Shown: positions 16,933 to 26,826, counted from the stretch's first letter. The stretch is DNA of 64,000 bases from Methylobacterium iners (GCF_022179305.1 NZ_BPQP01000019.1:1-64000); one strand, 5' to 3'. The notes: a model not told the origin generated them from the sequence alone. Program-made: numbers and translations.

Positions 16933-18231
16933 TCAGCCCGTCTCCTCCAGCTCCGGGCCGCGGGTGGCGTCGAGGCCTTCGGCGGGTTTCAGGGTGACCG
17001 GGGCGCCGGTGCGGGCGGATTCGTAGATCGCCTCCATGAGGACATGGTCCTGCAGGCCCTCCTCGCCGGGCGTGCGCGGGCGGCGATCGTTGAGGACGCA
17101 TTCCGCCATGTGGTCGATCTCGAGGGCGAACTGGTTCTTCTGCGCGAGCACCCGCGTCACCCGGGCCTCGGCCTTGCCGTCGGGATAGGAGATGACGAGG
17201 CGCTGGCCCTCGTAGGCGAAGGCGTTCTGCAGATCGAGGTCGCCGCGCTCGGTATGGACCTGCAGCCGGCGCGATTCGTGGACGCCGTAGCTCGTCCCGC
17301 ATTGCGCGATGACGCCGGAGGGGAAGCGCATCGTGAAGGCGACGTTCTCCTCCACCTCCTTGAATTTCGGATCGTCCGGGCTGGAATGGATCTGCGCCTG
17401 GATCAGGACCGGCTCCTCGCCCAGGAGTGCGCGGATGGTGTTGAGGCAGTAGATGCCGATATCGGGCAGCGCGCCGCCACCGGCCAGCGCCTTCTTCAGG
17501 CGCCATTGCTCCGGCAACCCCGTGGTCTGGCCGTTGAAGGCCGTGATCATGCGCGGTCGGCCGAACTCGCCGGAGCGCGACAGCCGGGCGACCTCGCGGT
17601 TGTAGGGCTCGTACTGGCAGCGATAGGCGATCATCAGCTTGACGTTCGCCTTCGCGCACGCCGCGATCATGTCGCGCGCCTCGGCCGAGGAATTGGCCAT
17701 CGGCTTCTCGCAGAGCACGTGCTTGCCGGCCGCCGCGGCGGCGAGGACCTGGTCGCGGTGCAGCCCATTCGGCGTCACGATGTAGACGACCTGCACGGCC
17801 GTGTTCTGGCGCAGCCCCTCCCACTCGCCGTAGCCGTAGACCGCGTCCGGCGCGACGCCGTATTGCTCGGCCGCGAGCCGCGCCTTGTCGGGCGTGCCCG
17901 ACATCAGGGCGACGAGGCGGGCCTTTTTCGTTTCCCCGAAGGCCGGCAGCAGTTCCTCGAGGCTGAGACGCCCGAGGCCGACGATGGCGAAGCCCACGCG
18001 CTTGCCCGGCGGCATCGGCGCGCCCGGCGGCGGCGGCTCGCGGTCGCCCGGGCCGCGCCAGTTCGGAAACAGGACCTTGCCGCCCTGTACCGCGCCGGTA
18101 TCGGCCGGCACGGAAGGCCCGCCGGGCGAGGCGGCGGAGGCCGCGTTCATCCCGAGCGCCGCCCCCGTCAACGTGGCGCCGCCGGCGCGCAGCAGGTTGC
18201 GTCGGGAGAGTGTGAGGTCGTCATCCGCCAT
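16933..18231 (-). CDS. Tat-exported Gfo/Idh/MocA family oxidoreductase
   Basis: 432 residues. A twin-arginine signal (LTLSRRNLLRAGGATLTGAALGMNAASA) shows folded, cofactor-loaded export to the periplasm, as in glucose-fructose oxidoreductase. The Rossmann domain begins FAIVGLGRLSLEELLPAF. The dinucleotide/sugar motifs VQVVYIVTPNGLHRDQVLAAAAAGKHVLCEKPMANS and GGGALPDIGIYCLNTIRALLGEEP follow. The EKP motif and the DIGIYC segment are the family's catalytic region. Physiological substrate unknown. The frame ends with a charged tail (GLDATRGPELEETG). Confidence 0.92.
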   Translation of the reverse strand: MADDDLTLSRRNLLRAGGATLTGAALGMNAASAASPGGPSVPADTGAVQGGKVLFPNWRGPGDREPPPPGAPMPPGKRVGFAIVGLGRLSLEELLPAFGETKKARLVALMSGTPDKARLAAEQYGVAPDAVYGYGEWEGLRQNTAVQVVYIVTPNGLHRDQVLAAAAAGKHVLCEKPMANSSAEARDMIAACAKANVKLMIAYRCQYEPYNREVARLSRSGEFGRPRMITAFNGQTTGLPEQWRLKKALAGGGALPDIGIYCLNTIRALLGEEPVLIQAQIHSSPDDPKFKEVEENVAFTMRFPSGVIAQCGTSYGVHESRRLQVHTERGDLDLQNAFAYEGQRLVISYPDGKAEARVTRVLAQKNQFALEIDHMAECVLNDRRPRTPGEEGLQDHVLMEAIYESARTGAPVTLKPAEGLDATRGPELEETG

Positions 18232-18310
18232 GAGGCTCCCGTCCTGAAACCGCGCCGTCCGAGGTCGACCCCGGGAACCCCGTCACGGAAGGCGCGGTTC
18301 CGAGCCCGGT

Positions 18311-18706
18311 CTAGTCCAGCGCCTCGAGCGTTGCGACGCGGGCGCGCAGGGCGCTGTTCTCGGCCCGGCAGGCCCGCAGGTCCCGGGCGACTTCGAGGGA
18401 AACCGGCACGGCCGCCGGCCGTGGGCGGATGAAGCTGATGCCGGCCCGGTCGCCCTCGCGCCAGATCAGCCTCGCCCGGCGCGTGGCGGCCTGGTGCGGG
18501 ATCGTGAGGTCGAAGGTGTCGGGAAGCGGTATGGTCTCGCCCACCGCGAGGCAGGCGCCGTCCCCCGTGATGTCGCGAACCAGACAGGCCGTGGTGGAGG
18601 CCATGGCGGAAACGCTCAGGTCGGCGCCGAGCAGGGCCCGGCGGCGGGGCTCGCGTCGGCGTTCGGGTGTCGCTCCGGTCATCGGGTCATCCGCGGGTTG
18701 CATCAT
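18311..18706 (-). CDS. PilZ domain protein
   Basis: 131 residues from the ATG at 18704-18706. RRREPRRRALLGADLSVSAMASTTACLVRDITGDGACLAVGETIPLP carries the RxxxR and (D/N)xSxxG-type signature of PilZ domains in degenerate form (DITGDGACL). The C-terminal heptad-like helix (VARDLRACRAENSALRARVATLEAL) could dimerise. A c-di-GMP effector role is possible but the second motif is atypical. Long overlapping readings in this area are shadows of the PAP2 gene. Confidence 0.75.
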   Translation of the reverse strand: MMQPADDPMTGATPERRREPRRRALLGADLSVSAMASTTACLVRDITGDGACLAVGETIPLPDTFDLTIPHQAATRRARLIWREGDRAGISFIRPRPAAVPVSLEVARDLRACRAENSALRARVATLEALD

Positions 18707-18780
18707 CGTTGAACGCAACCAAGCAGGATTCGCGCATGGCGGGAAGCGGTAAGCTTGGCTTAACCCTAACGGGCCGAGCC

Positions 18781-19539
18781 TCACGAGGGCGGTGGGTCCG
18801 GCGCCTCGACCTCGCCCCGGCGCTGGAGCTGCAGGGCCACGAACCAGCACAGGCCCGCCCAGGCCGCGCCGACGCACCAGCCGGCGAGGACGTCGCTCGG
18901 CCAGTGCACGCCGAGATAGACCCGGCTGATCCCGACCAGCAGCGTGATCAGCACGCCCAGGAGCAGCACGAGGATCTTGATCCGGGGCTCGCGGTCGACG
19001 CGCGCGAGCAGGCTCGCGAGCGTCAGGTAGGCGATCGCCGACATCATGGCGTGGCCGCTCGGGAAGCTCGCGGTGAACACGTCCATGCCGTGGGGCACGA
19101 GGTCGGGCCGGGGGCGCTGATAGAACATCTTGAGCACCGTCGAGGCGAGCGTTCCTCCGCCGATCGCCGCGAGGACGAACACGGCGATGCGCCGGCGCCG
19201 CGTCAGCGCGAGGTAGGCGGCGACCGCCAGCGTCACGAAGGTGATCGTGAACATGCTGCCCAGCCCTGTGATGTCGCGCATGGTCTCCTCGAGCCAGCGC
19301 GGCCCGATCGGGTCCGACAGGTCGGTGGGATTGCGCAGGGATAGGAGGATCTTGCGGTCGAAGGCCTCGGTCGAGCCCTCGCCGACCTCGTCGGCCAGCG
19401 CGATGAAGCCGTAGCCGAGCAGGCTGACGGCGAGCAGCGCCGCGAGCGGCCCGAGTTCGTTGAGGCGCAGGCGCCGCCACAGGACCGAGGCCCGCTCGGC
19501 CAGGGGAAGACGCTCGTAGGCGGACAGGGGGACCTTCAT
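18781..19539 (-). CDS. PAP2 family membrane phosphatase
   Basis: 252 residues with about six membrane helices and all three acid-phosphatase motifs: KMFYQRPRP (motif 1, KxxxxxxRP), SFPSGHAMMSAIAYLTLA (motif 2, PSGH) and SRVYLGVHWPSDVLAGW (motif 3, SRxxxxxHxxxD). It dephosphorylates a lipid phosphate (phosphatidate, undecaprenyl-PP or similar) at the periplasmic face. The gene starts 6 bp after the stop of the RNA-ligase-like gene upstream, so the two probably share a transcript. Confidence 0.93.
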   Translation of the reverse strand: MKVPLSAYERLPLAERASVLWRRLRLNELGPLAALLAVSLLGYGFIALADEVGEGSTEAFDRKILLSLRNPTDLSDPIGPRWLEETMRDITGLGSMFTITFVTLAVAAYLALTRRRRIAVFVLAAIGGGTLASTVLKMFYQRPRPDLVPHGMDVFTASFPSGHAMMSAIAYLTLASLLARVDREPRIKILVLLLGVLITLLVGISRVYLGVHWPSDVLAGWCVGAAWAGLCWFVALQLQRRGEVEAPDPPPS

Positions 19540-19545
19540 GGTGGG

Positions 19546-20097
19546 CTAGATAGGCGCCGTCCCGGCGCGGTCACGGGGTCGTCCGAAGGCGAAGGCGCCC
19601 CGCTCCTCCCAGGGACCGCCGAGGTAGCGCCAGAGCAGCAGCCCCGGCGCGGTGAAGCGGAACGGGACGAAGCCCTGTTCGAGGGCGGCGTGGAGGGCCC
19701 GCGCCTCCTCCGGCCGCACCTTGTTCTGGACCGTGACGTGCGGGCGCCAGCCCTGGCGGTCCTGGGCGGTCAGGACGCCGGCGAAGCGGCGGGCGAGCTC
19801 GGCCCGGAGGGCGGACAGGGCCGCCGATTCGAGAACGTAGGCGACGCCGCGGCCGGTGAAGCGCAGGCCCGTGACCGCGATCTCGGGCGCGTCCCGCCCC
19901 CGGGTCAGTTCCGCCAGGGTCGCGGCGATCTCGGCCTCGTCCGGCCCGGGCAGGTGGTGGAACAGGGTCGCGTGGGCCGGGATGCGGTTGAGGCGCTCCG
20001 GAAAGTGGCGCCGCCGCAGGCCGTCGAAATGCGCGAAGGCCTCCGCCTCCATCCGGAGCGTCAGGATCAGCGGGTCGGGGGTCGGCGCCTCGTGCAT
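19546..20097 (-). CDS. 2'-5' RNA ligase / cyclic phosphodiesterase family (2H) protein
   Basis: 183 residues with the two HxT/S-type motifs of the 2H phosphoesterase superfamily: PAHATLFHHL (about 40-49) and RPHVTVQNKV (about 123-132). Family members hydrolyse 2',3'-cyclic phosphodiesters or catalyse reversible 2'-5' ligation. It precedes the PAP2 gene by 6 bp. The spacing of the motifs is normal; the specific RNA or nucleotide substrate is unknown. Confidence 0.88.
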   Translation of the reverse strand: MHEAPTPDPLILTLRMEAEAFAHFDGLRRRHFPERLNRIPAHATLFHHLPGPDEAEIAATLAELTRGRDAPEIAVTGLRFTGRGVAYVLESAALSALRAELARRFAGVLTAQDRQGWRPHVTVQNKVRPEEARALHAALEQGFVPFRFTAPGLLLWRYLGGPWEERGAFAFGRPRDRAGTAPI

Positions 20098-20247
20098 TGT
20101 GGGAGGACATGGCGCGCGGAGCGGACAGCGCTAGGGGCGGGCGTGCTTCGCCCCTTGCTTTCGAGACCCGGGAAGGAGCCCGTCCGGTTGCGGTAGCGGG
20201 CCGAAGGCGGCACAGGGTCGACCCCGAGACGACCGGAGGGCGATGGC

Positions 20248-21741
20248 GTGATCCGCGACGAGCTGCGACCGATGGAATCCGTGGCCGACCCCGAGATCGC
20301 GGTCGGCCGGCTGGCGGCCCTGCATGCCGCGGCGACCCAGGCGCTGCAGGCGGCGCTCGCGCGCTACCTCGACGGCGGCCCGCCGCCGACCCACGCTGAG
20401 CGGCTGCAGTTCCGCTACCCCGAGCTGCGGATCACCTATCAGCCCACGGGACCAATGCCGCGGATCAACCGCGCTACCGCGAAGTTCCAGGCGCCGGGCA
20501 CGTACAGTACCACGGTGACGCAGGCGGGCCATTTCCGGCCCTACCTCCTCGAGCAGCTCCGGCCCCTCGTCGCCGATTACGGCGCGAGCCTGGAGGTGGG
20601 CCTGAGCGCCCAGGAGATCCCCTACCCCTACGTGGTCGAGCCCGGCGCCAGCCTGGCGCGGGCCGGCATCACCTCGCGCGACCTCGCCACCTGGTTTCCC
20701 GTCCCCCTGCTCTCGGTGGTGGGCGACGAGATCGCCGACGGGCTCTGGCTCGAACACGCGGGCGAGCCGCGTCCGCTGGCCCTCTTCGACGCCATCCGGG
20801 TCGACTACTCCCTGCGCCGGCTCGTCCACTACACCGGCAGCGACTGGCGCGACGTGCAGCCCTGGATCCTGCTGACGAACTACCACCGCTACGTCGATGG
20901 CTTCGTCCGCCACGGGCTCGAGCGTCTGGCGAGCGACGAGGGCGGTTTCGAGCGCCTGATCCTGCCCGGCGGCATCACGGTCACGCGGGCGGAGGCGGCC
21001 TCGGCCGATCCGGCCGCGCTCATCGCGGCCTCGCCCTGGCACAAGTACCAGATGCCGGCCTACCACCTCGTCGCCCGGGGCTCCGACGGCTCCATGCAGG
21101 GCACGACGCTGGTCAATATCGGCGTCGGCCCGTCCAACGCGAAGACGATCACCGACCACCTCGCGGTGCTGCGCCCGCATTGCTGGCTGATGGTCGGGCA
21201 TTGCGGCGGCCTGCGCCAGTCGCAGACCATCGGCGACTACGTGCTGGCCCACGGCTATTTCCGCCGCGACCGCATCCTCGACGAGCTCGTGCCGCCCGAC
21301 GTGCCGGTGCCGGCGCTCGCCGAGGTTCAGCTCGCGCTCCAGGCGGCCGCGGCCGGCGTGACCGGCGAGACCAGCGACGCCCTCAAGCGGCGCCTGCGCA
21401 CCGGCACCGTCGTCACCTACGACGACCGCAACTGGGAGCTGCGCTTCTCCCAGGAGCGGCGGCGCATCAACCTCTCGCGCGCCATCGCCGTGGACATGGA
21501 GAGCGGCACCATCGCCGCCCAGGGCTACCGCCTGCGCGTCCCCTACGGCACCCTGCTCTGCGTCTCCGACAAGCCGCTCCACGGCGAGATCAAGCTGCCG
21601 GGGGCAGCCAACGCCTTCTACGAGCAGGCGGTCGCCGAGCACCTGCTGATCGGGCTGGCCGCCCTCGACAACCTGCGCGCCGACCGCCACGGCCTGCATT
21701 CGCGCAAGCTCCGAAGCTTCGACGAGCCGCCGTTCCGATAG
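20248..21741 (+). CDS. amn: AMP nucleosidase
   Basis: 497 residues, the usual Amn length. It hydrolyses AMP to adenine and ribose-5-phosphate. The N-terminal AMN domain (RYPELRITYQPTGPMPRINRATAKFQAPGTYSTTVTQ) and the C-terminal phosphorylase-like domain (TTLVNIGVGPSNAKTITDHLAVLRPHCWLMVGHCGGLRQSQTIGDYVLAHGY; AVDMESGTIAAQGYRLRVPYGTLLCVSDKP) are both complete. The chosen start is a GTG at 20248 with GGAGG 8 bp upstream; the nearby ATG at 20243 is out of frame. Confidence 0.95.
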   Translation: MIRDELRPMESVADPEIAVGRLAALHAAATQALQAALARYLDGGPPPTHAERLQFRYPELRITYQPTGPMPRINRATAKFQAPGTYSTTVTQAGHFRPYLLEQLRPLVADYGASLEVGLSAQEIPYPYVVEPGASLARAGITSRDLATWFPVPLLSVVGDEIADGLWLEHAGEPRPLALFDAIRVDYSLRRLVHYTGSDWRDVQPWILLTNYHRYVDGFVRHGLERLASDEGGFERLILPGGITVTRAEAASADPAALIAASPWHKYQMPAYHLVARGSDGSMQGTTLVNIGVGPSNAKTITDHLAVLRPHCWLMVGHCGGLRQSQTIGDYVLAHGYFRRDRILDELVPPDVPVPALAEVQLALQAAAAGVTGETSDALKRRLRTGTVVTYDDRNWELRFSQERRRINLSRAIAVDMESGTIAAQGYRLRVPYGTLLCVSDKPLHGEIKLPGAANAFYEQAVAEHLLIGLAALDNLRADRHGLHSRKLRSFDEPPFR

Positions 21742-21920
21742 GGCAGCCGTGCAACCGAGGGTCACGGTGGGAATGGAAAAATTACGAATACCAAATTCGA
21801 AACCGCCTTTTTGAGAGGCTCCTTAAGGGTCGGTTATCCTCTTTTGAGCCCTGCTGGCTCGCGTCGCACCGCGCCCGGGATCGCCTCGGCAACGGAGTTT
21901 GCGGCGAGGGAAAACCGAAG

Positions 21921-23611
21921 ATGCTGTCGCGAATCGTCGACCTGAAGATTGCCGTGAAGATCGGTCTAGCCCTGCTCTGACCGTTCTCGTCGCGGTCTGC
22001 GTCTCGGCCGTGTCGCTGCGCAACCTCTCGACGATCGAGGAGACGGCCGGCTGGACCGAGCACACCCACAAGGTCCTGGCCGAGATGAAGCGCATCACCG
22101 GCGCCATGGTCGATCAGGAGACCGGCCTGCGCGGCTACCTCATCACGGCGGACGACGCCTTCCTCAACCCCTATCGGAACGGCCAGCAGGCCTATGCCGC
22201 GGCCTTCGCGGCGGCGCGAACGCTCACCGCCGACAACGCCGTGCAGCAGGGGCGGCTCGCCGCCCTCGACGGATTCGCCCGGCAATGGCGCGAGGGGGTG
22301 GCCGAGCGCGAGATCGCCCTGATGCGCGACCCCTCCACGCAGGAGGCGGCGCGGCGCCTCGAGGCCTCCGGCGCCGGCAAGGCCGCGATGGACGCCCTGC
22401 GCGCCAAGGCGAACGAGATCATCGCCGACGAGGCCGCGCTGCTCGGCCGCCGCAGCGCAAGCGCCGCGGAGGCCGCGAGCCTGTCGCGGATGGCGGCCGC
22501 CGTCGGGCTCGGCGCCATGATCGTGGTCGCGGCCCTCGGCCTCCTCATGCTGCATCTCGGCATCTCCCGCCCGATCACCGCGCTGACCGGCGCCATGAGC
22601 CGGCTCGCGGACAAGGATCTCGGCGTGGCTATCCCCGGGGAGGGCCGCGGCGACGAGGTCGGCGCGATGGCCGCCGCCGTCGGCATCTTCAAGGCGAACA
22701 TGATCCGGACCGGCGCCCTGGAGCAGGAGGCGGAGCTCGCCCGCGCCGGAATCGAGGCGCAGCGCAAGGCGGCGATGCGCGCGATGGCCGATTCCTTCGA
22801 GGGCGCGGTCGGCAACATCGTCGGCGCGGTCTCCGCCGCGGCCACCGAGCTGGAGACGACGGCGCAGTCCATGAGCGCGAACGCGGCCCAGACGAGCAGC
22901 CAATCGACCACCGTCGCCGCGGCGGCCGAGGAGGCGGCGACGAACGTCACCATGGTCGCCACCGCGGCGAAGGAGCTCGGCGCCTCGGTCCACGAGATCG
23001 GCCGGCAGGTCGACGGGGCCGCGACGCTGGCCGAGGGCGCCGTCGCCCAGGCCGGCGAGACCGCTGCCCTCGTGCAGGCGCTCTCCCAGGGCGCGGCCAA
23101 GATCGGCGAGGTGGTGGGCCTCATCTCTAGCATCGCCGGCCAGACCAACCTTCTTGCCCTGAACGCCACGATCGAGGCCGCGCGCGCCGGCGAGGCGGGG
23201 CGCGGCTTCGCGGTCGTCGCGGCGGAGGTGAAGGAGCTCGCGACCCAGACCGCCCGGGCTACCGACGAGATCTCGCGCCAGATCGGCGAAATCCAGGCCT
23301 CGACGGAGGGGGCCGTCGCCGCCATCGAGGGCATCACCGGCCGGGTCCGCGAGATGAGCGTCGTCGCCGCGACGATCGCCGCGGCCGTCGAGGAGCAGGG
23401 CGCGGCCACCCAGGAGATCGTGCGCAACGTCAGCCAGGCCGCCACGGGCACCAACGAGGTCACCGCCAACATCTCCGGCGTCGCGAACGCGGCCGCCGGA
23501 ACGGGGGCGGCCGCCTCGCAGGTCCTCGTCTCGGCCTCGGAGCTGTCCCGGCAATCCGAGCATCACGGCGCGGAGGTGACGCGGTTCCTCGCGACGGTCC
23601 GGGCGGCCTGA
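21921..23611 (+). pseudogene. Methyl-accepting chemotaxis protein with N-terminal frameshift
   Basis: The ATG at 21921 opens [19 protein letters not shown] and meets TGA at 21978-21980. The rest of the first membrane helix ([26 protein letters not shown]) continues in another frame through to 23611. Restoring one base in the CTGCTCTGA run would join them. Downstream is a full receptor: a CHASE3-like sensor ([24 protein letters not shown]), a second membrane helix ([22 protein letters not shown]), HAMP, and the signalling hairpin [33 protein letters not shown]. The only in-frame upstream start is a TTG at 21899 that would drop the first helix. Either a real loss, a phase-variable tract or a sequencing error. 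Confidence 0.85.
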
Positions 23612-23621
23612 CCGGGCCGGA

Positions 23622-26111
23622 TCAGCGGCCCCGCCGCCAGAGGCCGGCCCGCTCGGAGCGGGCCTGCTCCTCGGCGGCGAGCAGATCGGCGGGCGCGTCG
23701 GCGGTGGCGCGGGCGCCGCCGGCCGCGAGGATCAGCGAGGCGAGGTCGTCGCCGTCGATCCGGCAGCGCTGGGCGGCGCCGTCCGGCTCCCCGGCGGCCG
23801 GCAGGCAGACCACCTCGCGCCGGCGCAGGTAGCGCGCGAGCCGCCGGGCGGAGGCGCCGGGCTCGCCCTCGACGCCGAGCAGGCGGATGGTGCGGCCCCG
23901 GATCGCCAGGGTGCCCGTGTCGATGACCTCCGGCACGCCGCGCAGCTCAGCGCCGGAGGGCGGCGCCTCCTGCACCGCGACGGTGGGCACGGGCTCGGCC
24001 CTGGCGGCGGAGGGACGCTTGCGCCGGCTCGCCATCTGGGCGCCGGCACGCTGGACGAAATCGCGGAAGATGCCGGCGGGCAGGTCGCCGCCGCTGACCT
24101 TGGCCATCGGCGTGTTGTCGTCGTTGCCCACCCAGACGCCCACCACCATGTCCGGCGTCACCCCGACGAACCAGGCGTCGCGATATTCCTGCGTCGTGCC
24201 GGTCTTGCCGCCGACCGCGAGCCCGGGAACCCGGGCGCCCTTGCCGGTGCCGCCGTCGACCACGGCCTGGAGCGCGTCGAGCATCATCGCGCGGCTCGCC
24301 GTGCTGAGCACCGTCCAGGAGGTCGGCGGTCCGCGCAGGTGCAGGGGCTTGGGCCCCGCCCCGCGGATCGCATGCACCGCGTAGGTCTCGACGGGCGCCG
24401 CGCTGGCGAGGACGCCGGCATAGGCGCGGGTCATCTCCAGGAGCGTGACTTCCGCCGAGCCGAGCGCCAGGCTCGGCACCTCGGGCAGGTCCGACTGCAC
24501 GCCGAGCCGGCGCGTAGTCTCGATCACGGCCGGGATGCCGACCTCGTCGGCGAGCTGCGCCGCGATCGTGTTGATCGATTGGGCGAAGGCGGTCCGCAGG
24601 GGCACGGCGCCGCGGAAGCGCCCGGTCGCGTTCTGCGGCTCCCAGTCGCCGATCTGGATCGGACGGTCGACGAGGACCGATTCGGGCGTGAACCCCTTCT
24701 CGAAGGCGGCGAGGTAGACGAAGAGCTTGAAGAGCGAGCCGGCCTGGCGCTTGGCCTGGATCGCCCGGTTGAACTGGCTGTCCTCGTAGTCGCGCCCGCC
24801 GACGAGGGCGAGGATCGCGCCGTCCTTGGCCAGCGCCACGAGGGCCGCCTGGCCGACCCGCTTCTTGGCGCCCTCCCCTTCGAGGCGGCGGGCGACGACG
24901 CCCTCGGCGAGGCTCTGCAGGTCGAGGTTCAGGGTGGTGCGCACGGTGACGTCGCCGGACGTGTCGGCGAGGCGCTTGGCGTCGGCCGCGACCATGTCGA
25001 GGAAGTAGTTGGTGCCGGGCGGCGTCTCCGGCGGCGTGCGCAGGGTGACGGTCTGGGCGCGGGCCTCGTCGGACTGCGCCGCGCTGATCGCGCCGGTCTC
25101 GACCATGGCCTGGAGCACGACGTCGGCACGCTCCTTGGCCCCGCCGAAGTTGCGGGTCGGCGCGAGCTGTGAGGGCGCGCGCACGAGGCCGGCCAGCATC
25201 GCGGCTTCGGGCAGGGTCAGGGCCTTGGCGCCCTTGCCGAAATAGCGCCGGGCCGCCGCGTCGATGCCGTAGGCCCCGGCCCCGAAATAGGCGGTGTTGA
25301 GGTAGCCGAGCAGGATCTCGTCCTTCGACATCCGCGCCTCCGCCCGGAAGGCGAGGAGCGCCTCCTGGATCTTGCGGCGCAGGGACTTTTCCTGCGTCAG
25401 CGAGGTGAGGCGGACATATTGCTGCGTGATCGTCGAACCGCCCTCGCGGATGCCGCCGCCGACCGCGTTGCGCCAGAGCGCCCGCGCCATGCCGCGGGGG
25501 TCGATGCCCCAATGGTCGTGAAAGCGCCGGTCCTCGATGGCGATCACGGCCTGAGCGAGGTGGGGCGGCAGGTCGACTGCTGTCAGCCGCTCGCCCTGGA
25601 ACGCGCCCCGCGTCGCGAAGACGCGCCCGTCATCGGCCTCGACGGTGAGCGCGCGCTGCCCTGATTCGGGCGCGACGCCGCCGAGCGGCGGAAGTGTCGC
25701 GGCGCTGTAGGCGACGAGGCCGCCGACCAAGAGGACGGGCAGGCCGATCACGGCGAGGATCGCGGCGCGCCAGGGTTTCGATCCGAGGCGTTCCCTCCAG
25801 CCGGAGGACGCGGTGGGTCCTCCAGTCCGGGCGCGGCCGCGGCGAACCCGATCGCGCAGGCCGGCCGACCCGCGGGCGAGCGCCTCCGCGGCAATGCCCG
25901 CCCGGCGAAGCGCGCCCCGGCCGCCGCTCCTCGCAAGGATGCCGAGTTGGCGCCCGAGCAGGCGCGCCGCCGAGGCGGCCTCGCGCGCGGCGGCCCGCGC
26001 CTCCGACGACGGGCTCGGGTCTCCGGACGCGCCCTTTGGAGCAGCCGGCGAGGCGGCGGTCTCGGTGGGCTGCGCCCCGCCGCTGGGTCGTTCCGGATCG
26101 AGGGAGGTCAT
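23622..26111 (-). CDS. Class A PBP (1A family) with C-terminal SNase-like domain
   Basis: 829 residues from the ATG at 26109-26111; a GTG at 26142-26144 would add 11. A long Ala/Arg-rich cytosolic tail (about 1-115) precedes one membrane helix (AAILAVIGLPVLLVGGLVAYSAA). Glycosyltransferase motifs are EDRRFHDHWGIDP and GGSTITQQYVRLTS. Transpeptidase motifs are SLFK (AGSLFKLFVY), SIN (QSINTIAAQ) and KTGTTQEYRDAW. The last 110 residues (VIDTGTLAIRGRTIRLLGVEGEPGAS ... LARYLRRREVVCLPA ... RCRIDGDDLASLILAAGGARA ... GLWRRGR) look like a staphylococcal-nuclease/thermonuclease fold with altered catalytic residues. Peptidoglycan synthesis at the inner membrane; the tail would be periplasmic. Confidence 0.92.
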   Translation of the reverse strand: MTSLDPERPSGGAQPTETAASPAAPKGASGDPSPSSEARAAAREAASAARLLGRQLGILARSGGRGALRRAGIAAEALARGSAGLRDRVRRGRARTGGPTASSGWRERLGSKPWRAAILAVIGLPVLLVGGLVAYSAATLPPLGGVAPESGQRALTVEADDGRVFATRGAFQGERLTAVDLPPHLAQAVIAIEDRRFHDHWGIDPRGMARALWRNAVGGGIREGGSTITQQYVRLTSLTQEKSLRRKIQEALLAFRAEARMSKDEILLGYLNTAYFGAGAYGIDAAARRYFGKGAKALTLPEAAMLAGLVRAPSQLAPTRNFGGAKERADVVLQAMVETGAISAAQSDEARAQTVTLRTPPETPPGTNYFLDMVAADAKRLADTSGDVTVRTTLNLDLQSLAEGVVARRLEGEGAKKRVGQAALVALAKDGAILALVGGRDYEDSQFNRAIQAKRQAGSLFKLFVYLAAFEKGFTPESVLVDRPIQIGDWEPQNATGRFRGAVPLRTAFAQSINTIAAQLADEVGIPAVIETTRRLGVQSDLPEVPSLALGSAEVTLLEMTRAYAGVLASAAPVETYAVHAIRGAGPKPLHLRGPPTSWTVLSTASRAMMLDALQAVVDGGTGKGARVPGLAVGGKTGTTQEYRDAWFVGVTPDMVVGVWVGNDDNTPMAKVSGGDLPAGIFRDFVQRAGAQMASRRKRPSAARAEPVPTVAVQEAPPSGAELRGVPEVIDTGTLAIRGRTIRLLGVEGEPGASARRLARYLRRREVVCLPAAGEPDGAAQRCRIDGDDLASLILAAGGARATADAPADLLAAEEQARSERAGLWRRGR

Positions 26112-26175
26112 CTCACCTTGTCCGCCGGAAGCCGGCTCCGGCACAATCCCGTCCGCGCGGGGTAACCCGGCACCC

Positions 26176-26826
26176 CTAGGCGGCCGGTGCCGTCGGCGCG
26201 GGACGCCCCGCCGCGTCGTGGCGGCCGCGAAGCTGGAACGCGAGGATGAGGAGCATGATGCCGAAGGCGACGGCGTAGCCGCCGAGCCACCAGGTCAGCA
26301 CCAGGGCGGAGAGGCCCGGATTGATGAGGAGCGCGATCCCGAACAGGACCGAGACGAGCCCGCCGAGCGCCAGCCACCAGCGCCCATAATGGGCGTGCAG
26401 CTTGAAGGCCGCCGCCAGCATTAGCCCGCCGCTGACGAGCGCCCAGAAGGCGACGAGGTAGACGAAGGCCCAGACGGCCGCCGCCGGCACCAGGAAGGCC
26501 GCGACGCCGACGAGGATGTCGAGGATGCCCTCGGCCAGCAGCAGACCCCAGCGCTCGTGCTTCTGGGCGGCGCGGACCGCGGCCACGATGCCGCAGAGCC
26601 CATCGACGAGCATGTAGGCCGAGAAGAACAGGACGAGGGAGAGCACGAAGGCGCCGGGCGCCACGAAGGCGATGGCGCCGAACAGGATGGCGAAGACGCC
26701 GCGCAGCGCCATCAGCCACCAGTTCCGGGCGAGCACCGTGCTCATCGCGTCGAGCCGCTCGGCCCCCGCCGGCGCCGTCGCGACCTGCGGCGCGCTCATC
26801 CGCTCCCCGGTTCCACCCGCCGACAT
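26176..26826 (-). CDS. HdeD family acid-resistance membrane protein
   Basis: 216 residues with about six hydrophobic helices in three repeated pairs. The motif RNWWLMALRGVFAILFGAIAFVAPGAFVLSLVLFFSAYMLVDG and WWLALGGLVSVLFGIALLINPGLSALVLTWWLGGYAVAFG are diagnostic for HdeD/DUF308. An alternative ATG nine codons in (26799) has an equally good GGGGAG upstream. Family members protect against acid or envelope stress; exact activity unknown. Confidence 0.93.
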   Translation of the reverse strand: MSAGGTGERMSAPQVATAPAGAERLDAMSTVLARNWWLMALRGVFAILFGAIAFVAPGAFVLSLVLFFSAYMLVDGLCGIVAAVRAAQKHERWGLLLAEGILDILVGVAAFLVPAAAVWAFVYLVAFWALVSGGLMLAAAFKLHAHYGRWWLALGGLVSVLFGIALLINPGLSALVLTWWLGGYAVAFGIMLLILAFQLRGRHDAAGRPAPTAPAA

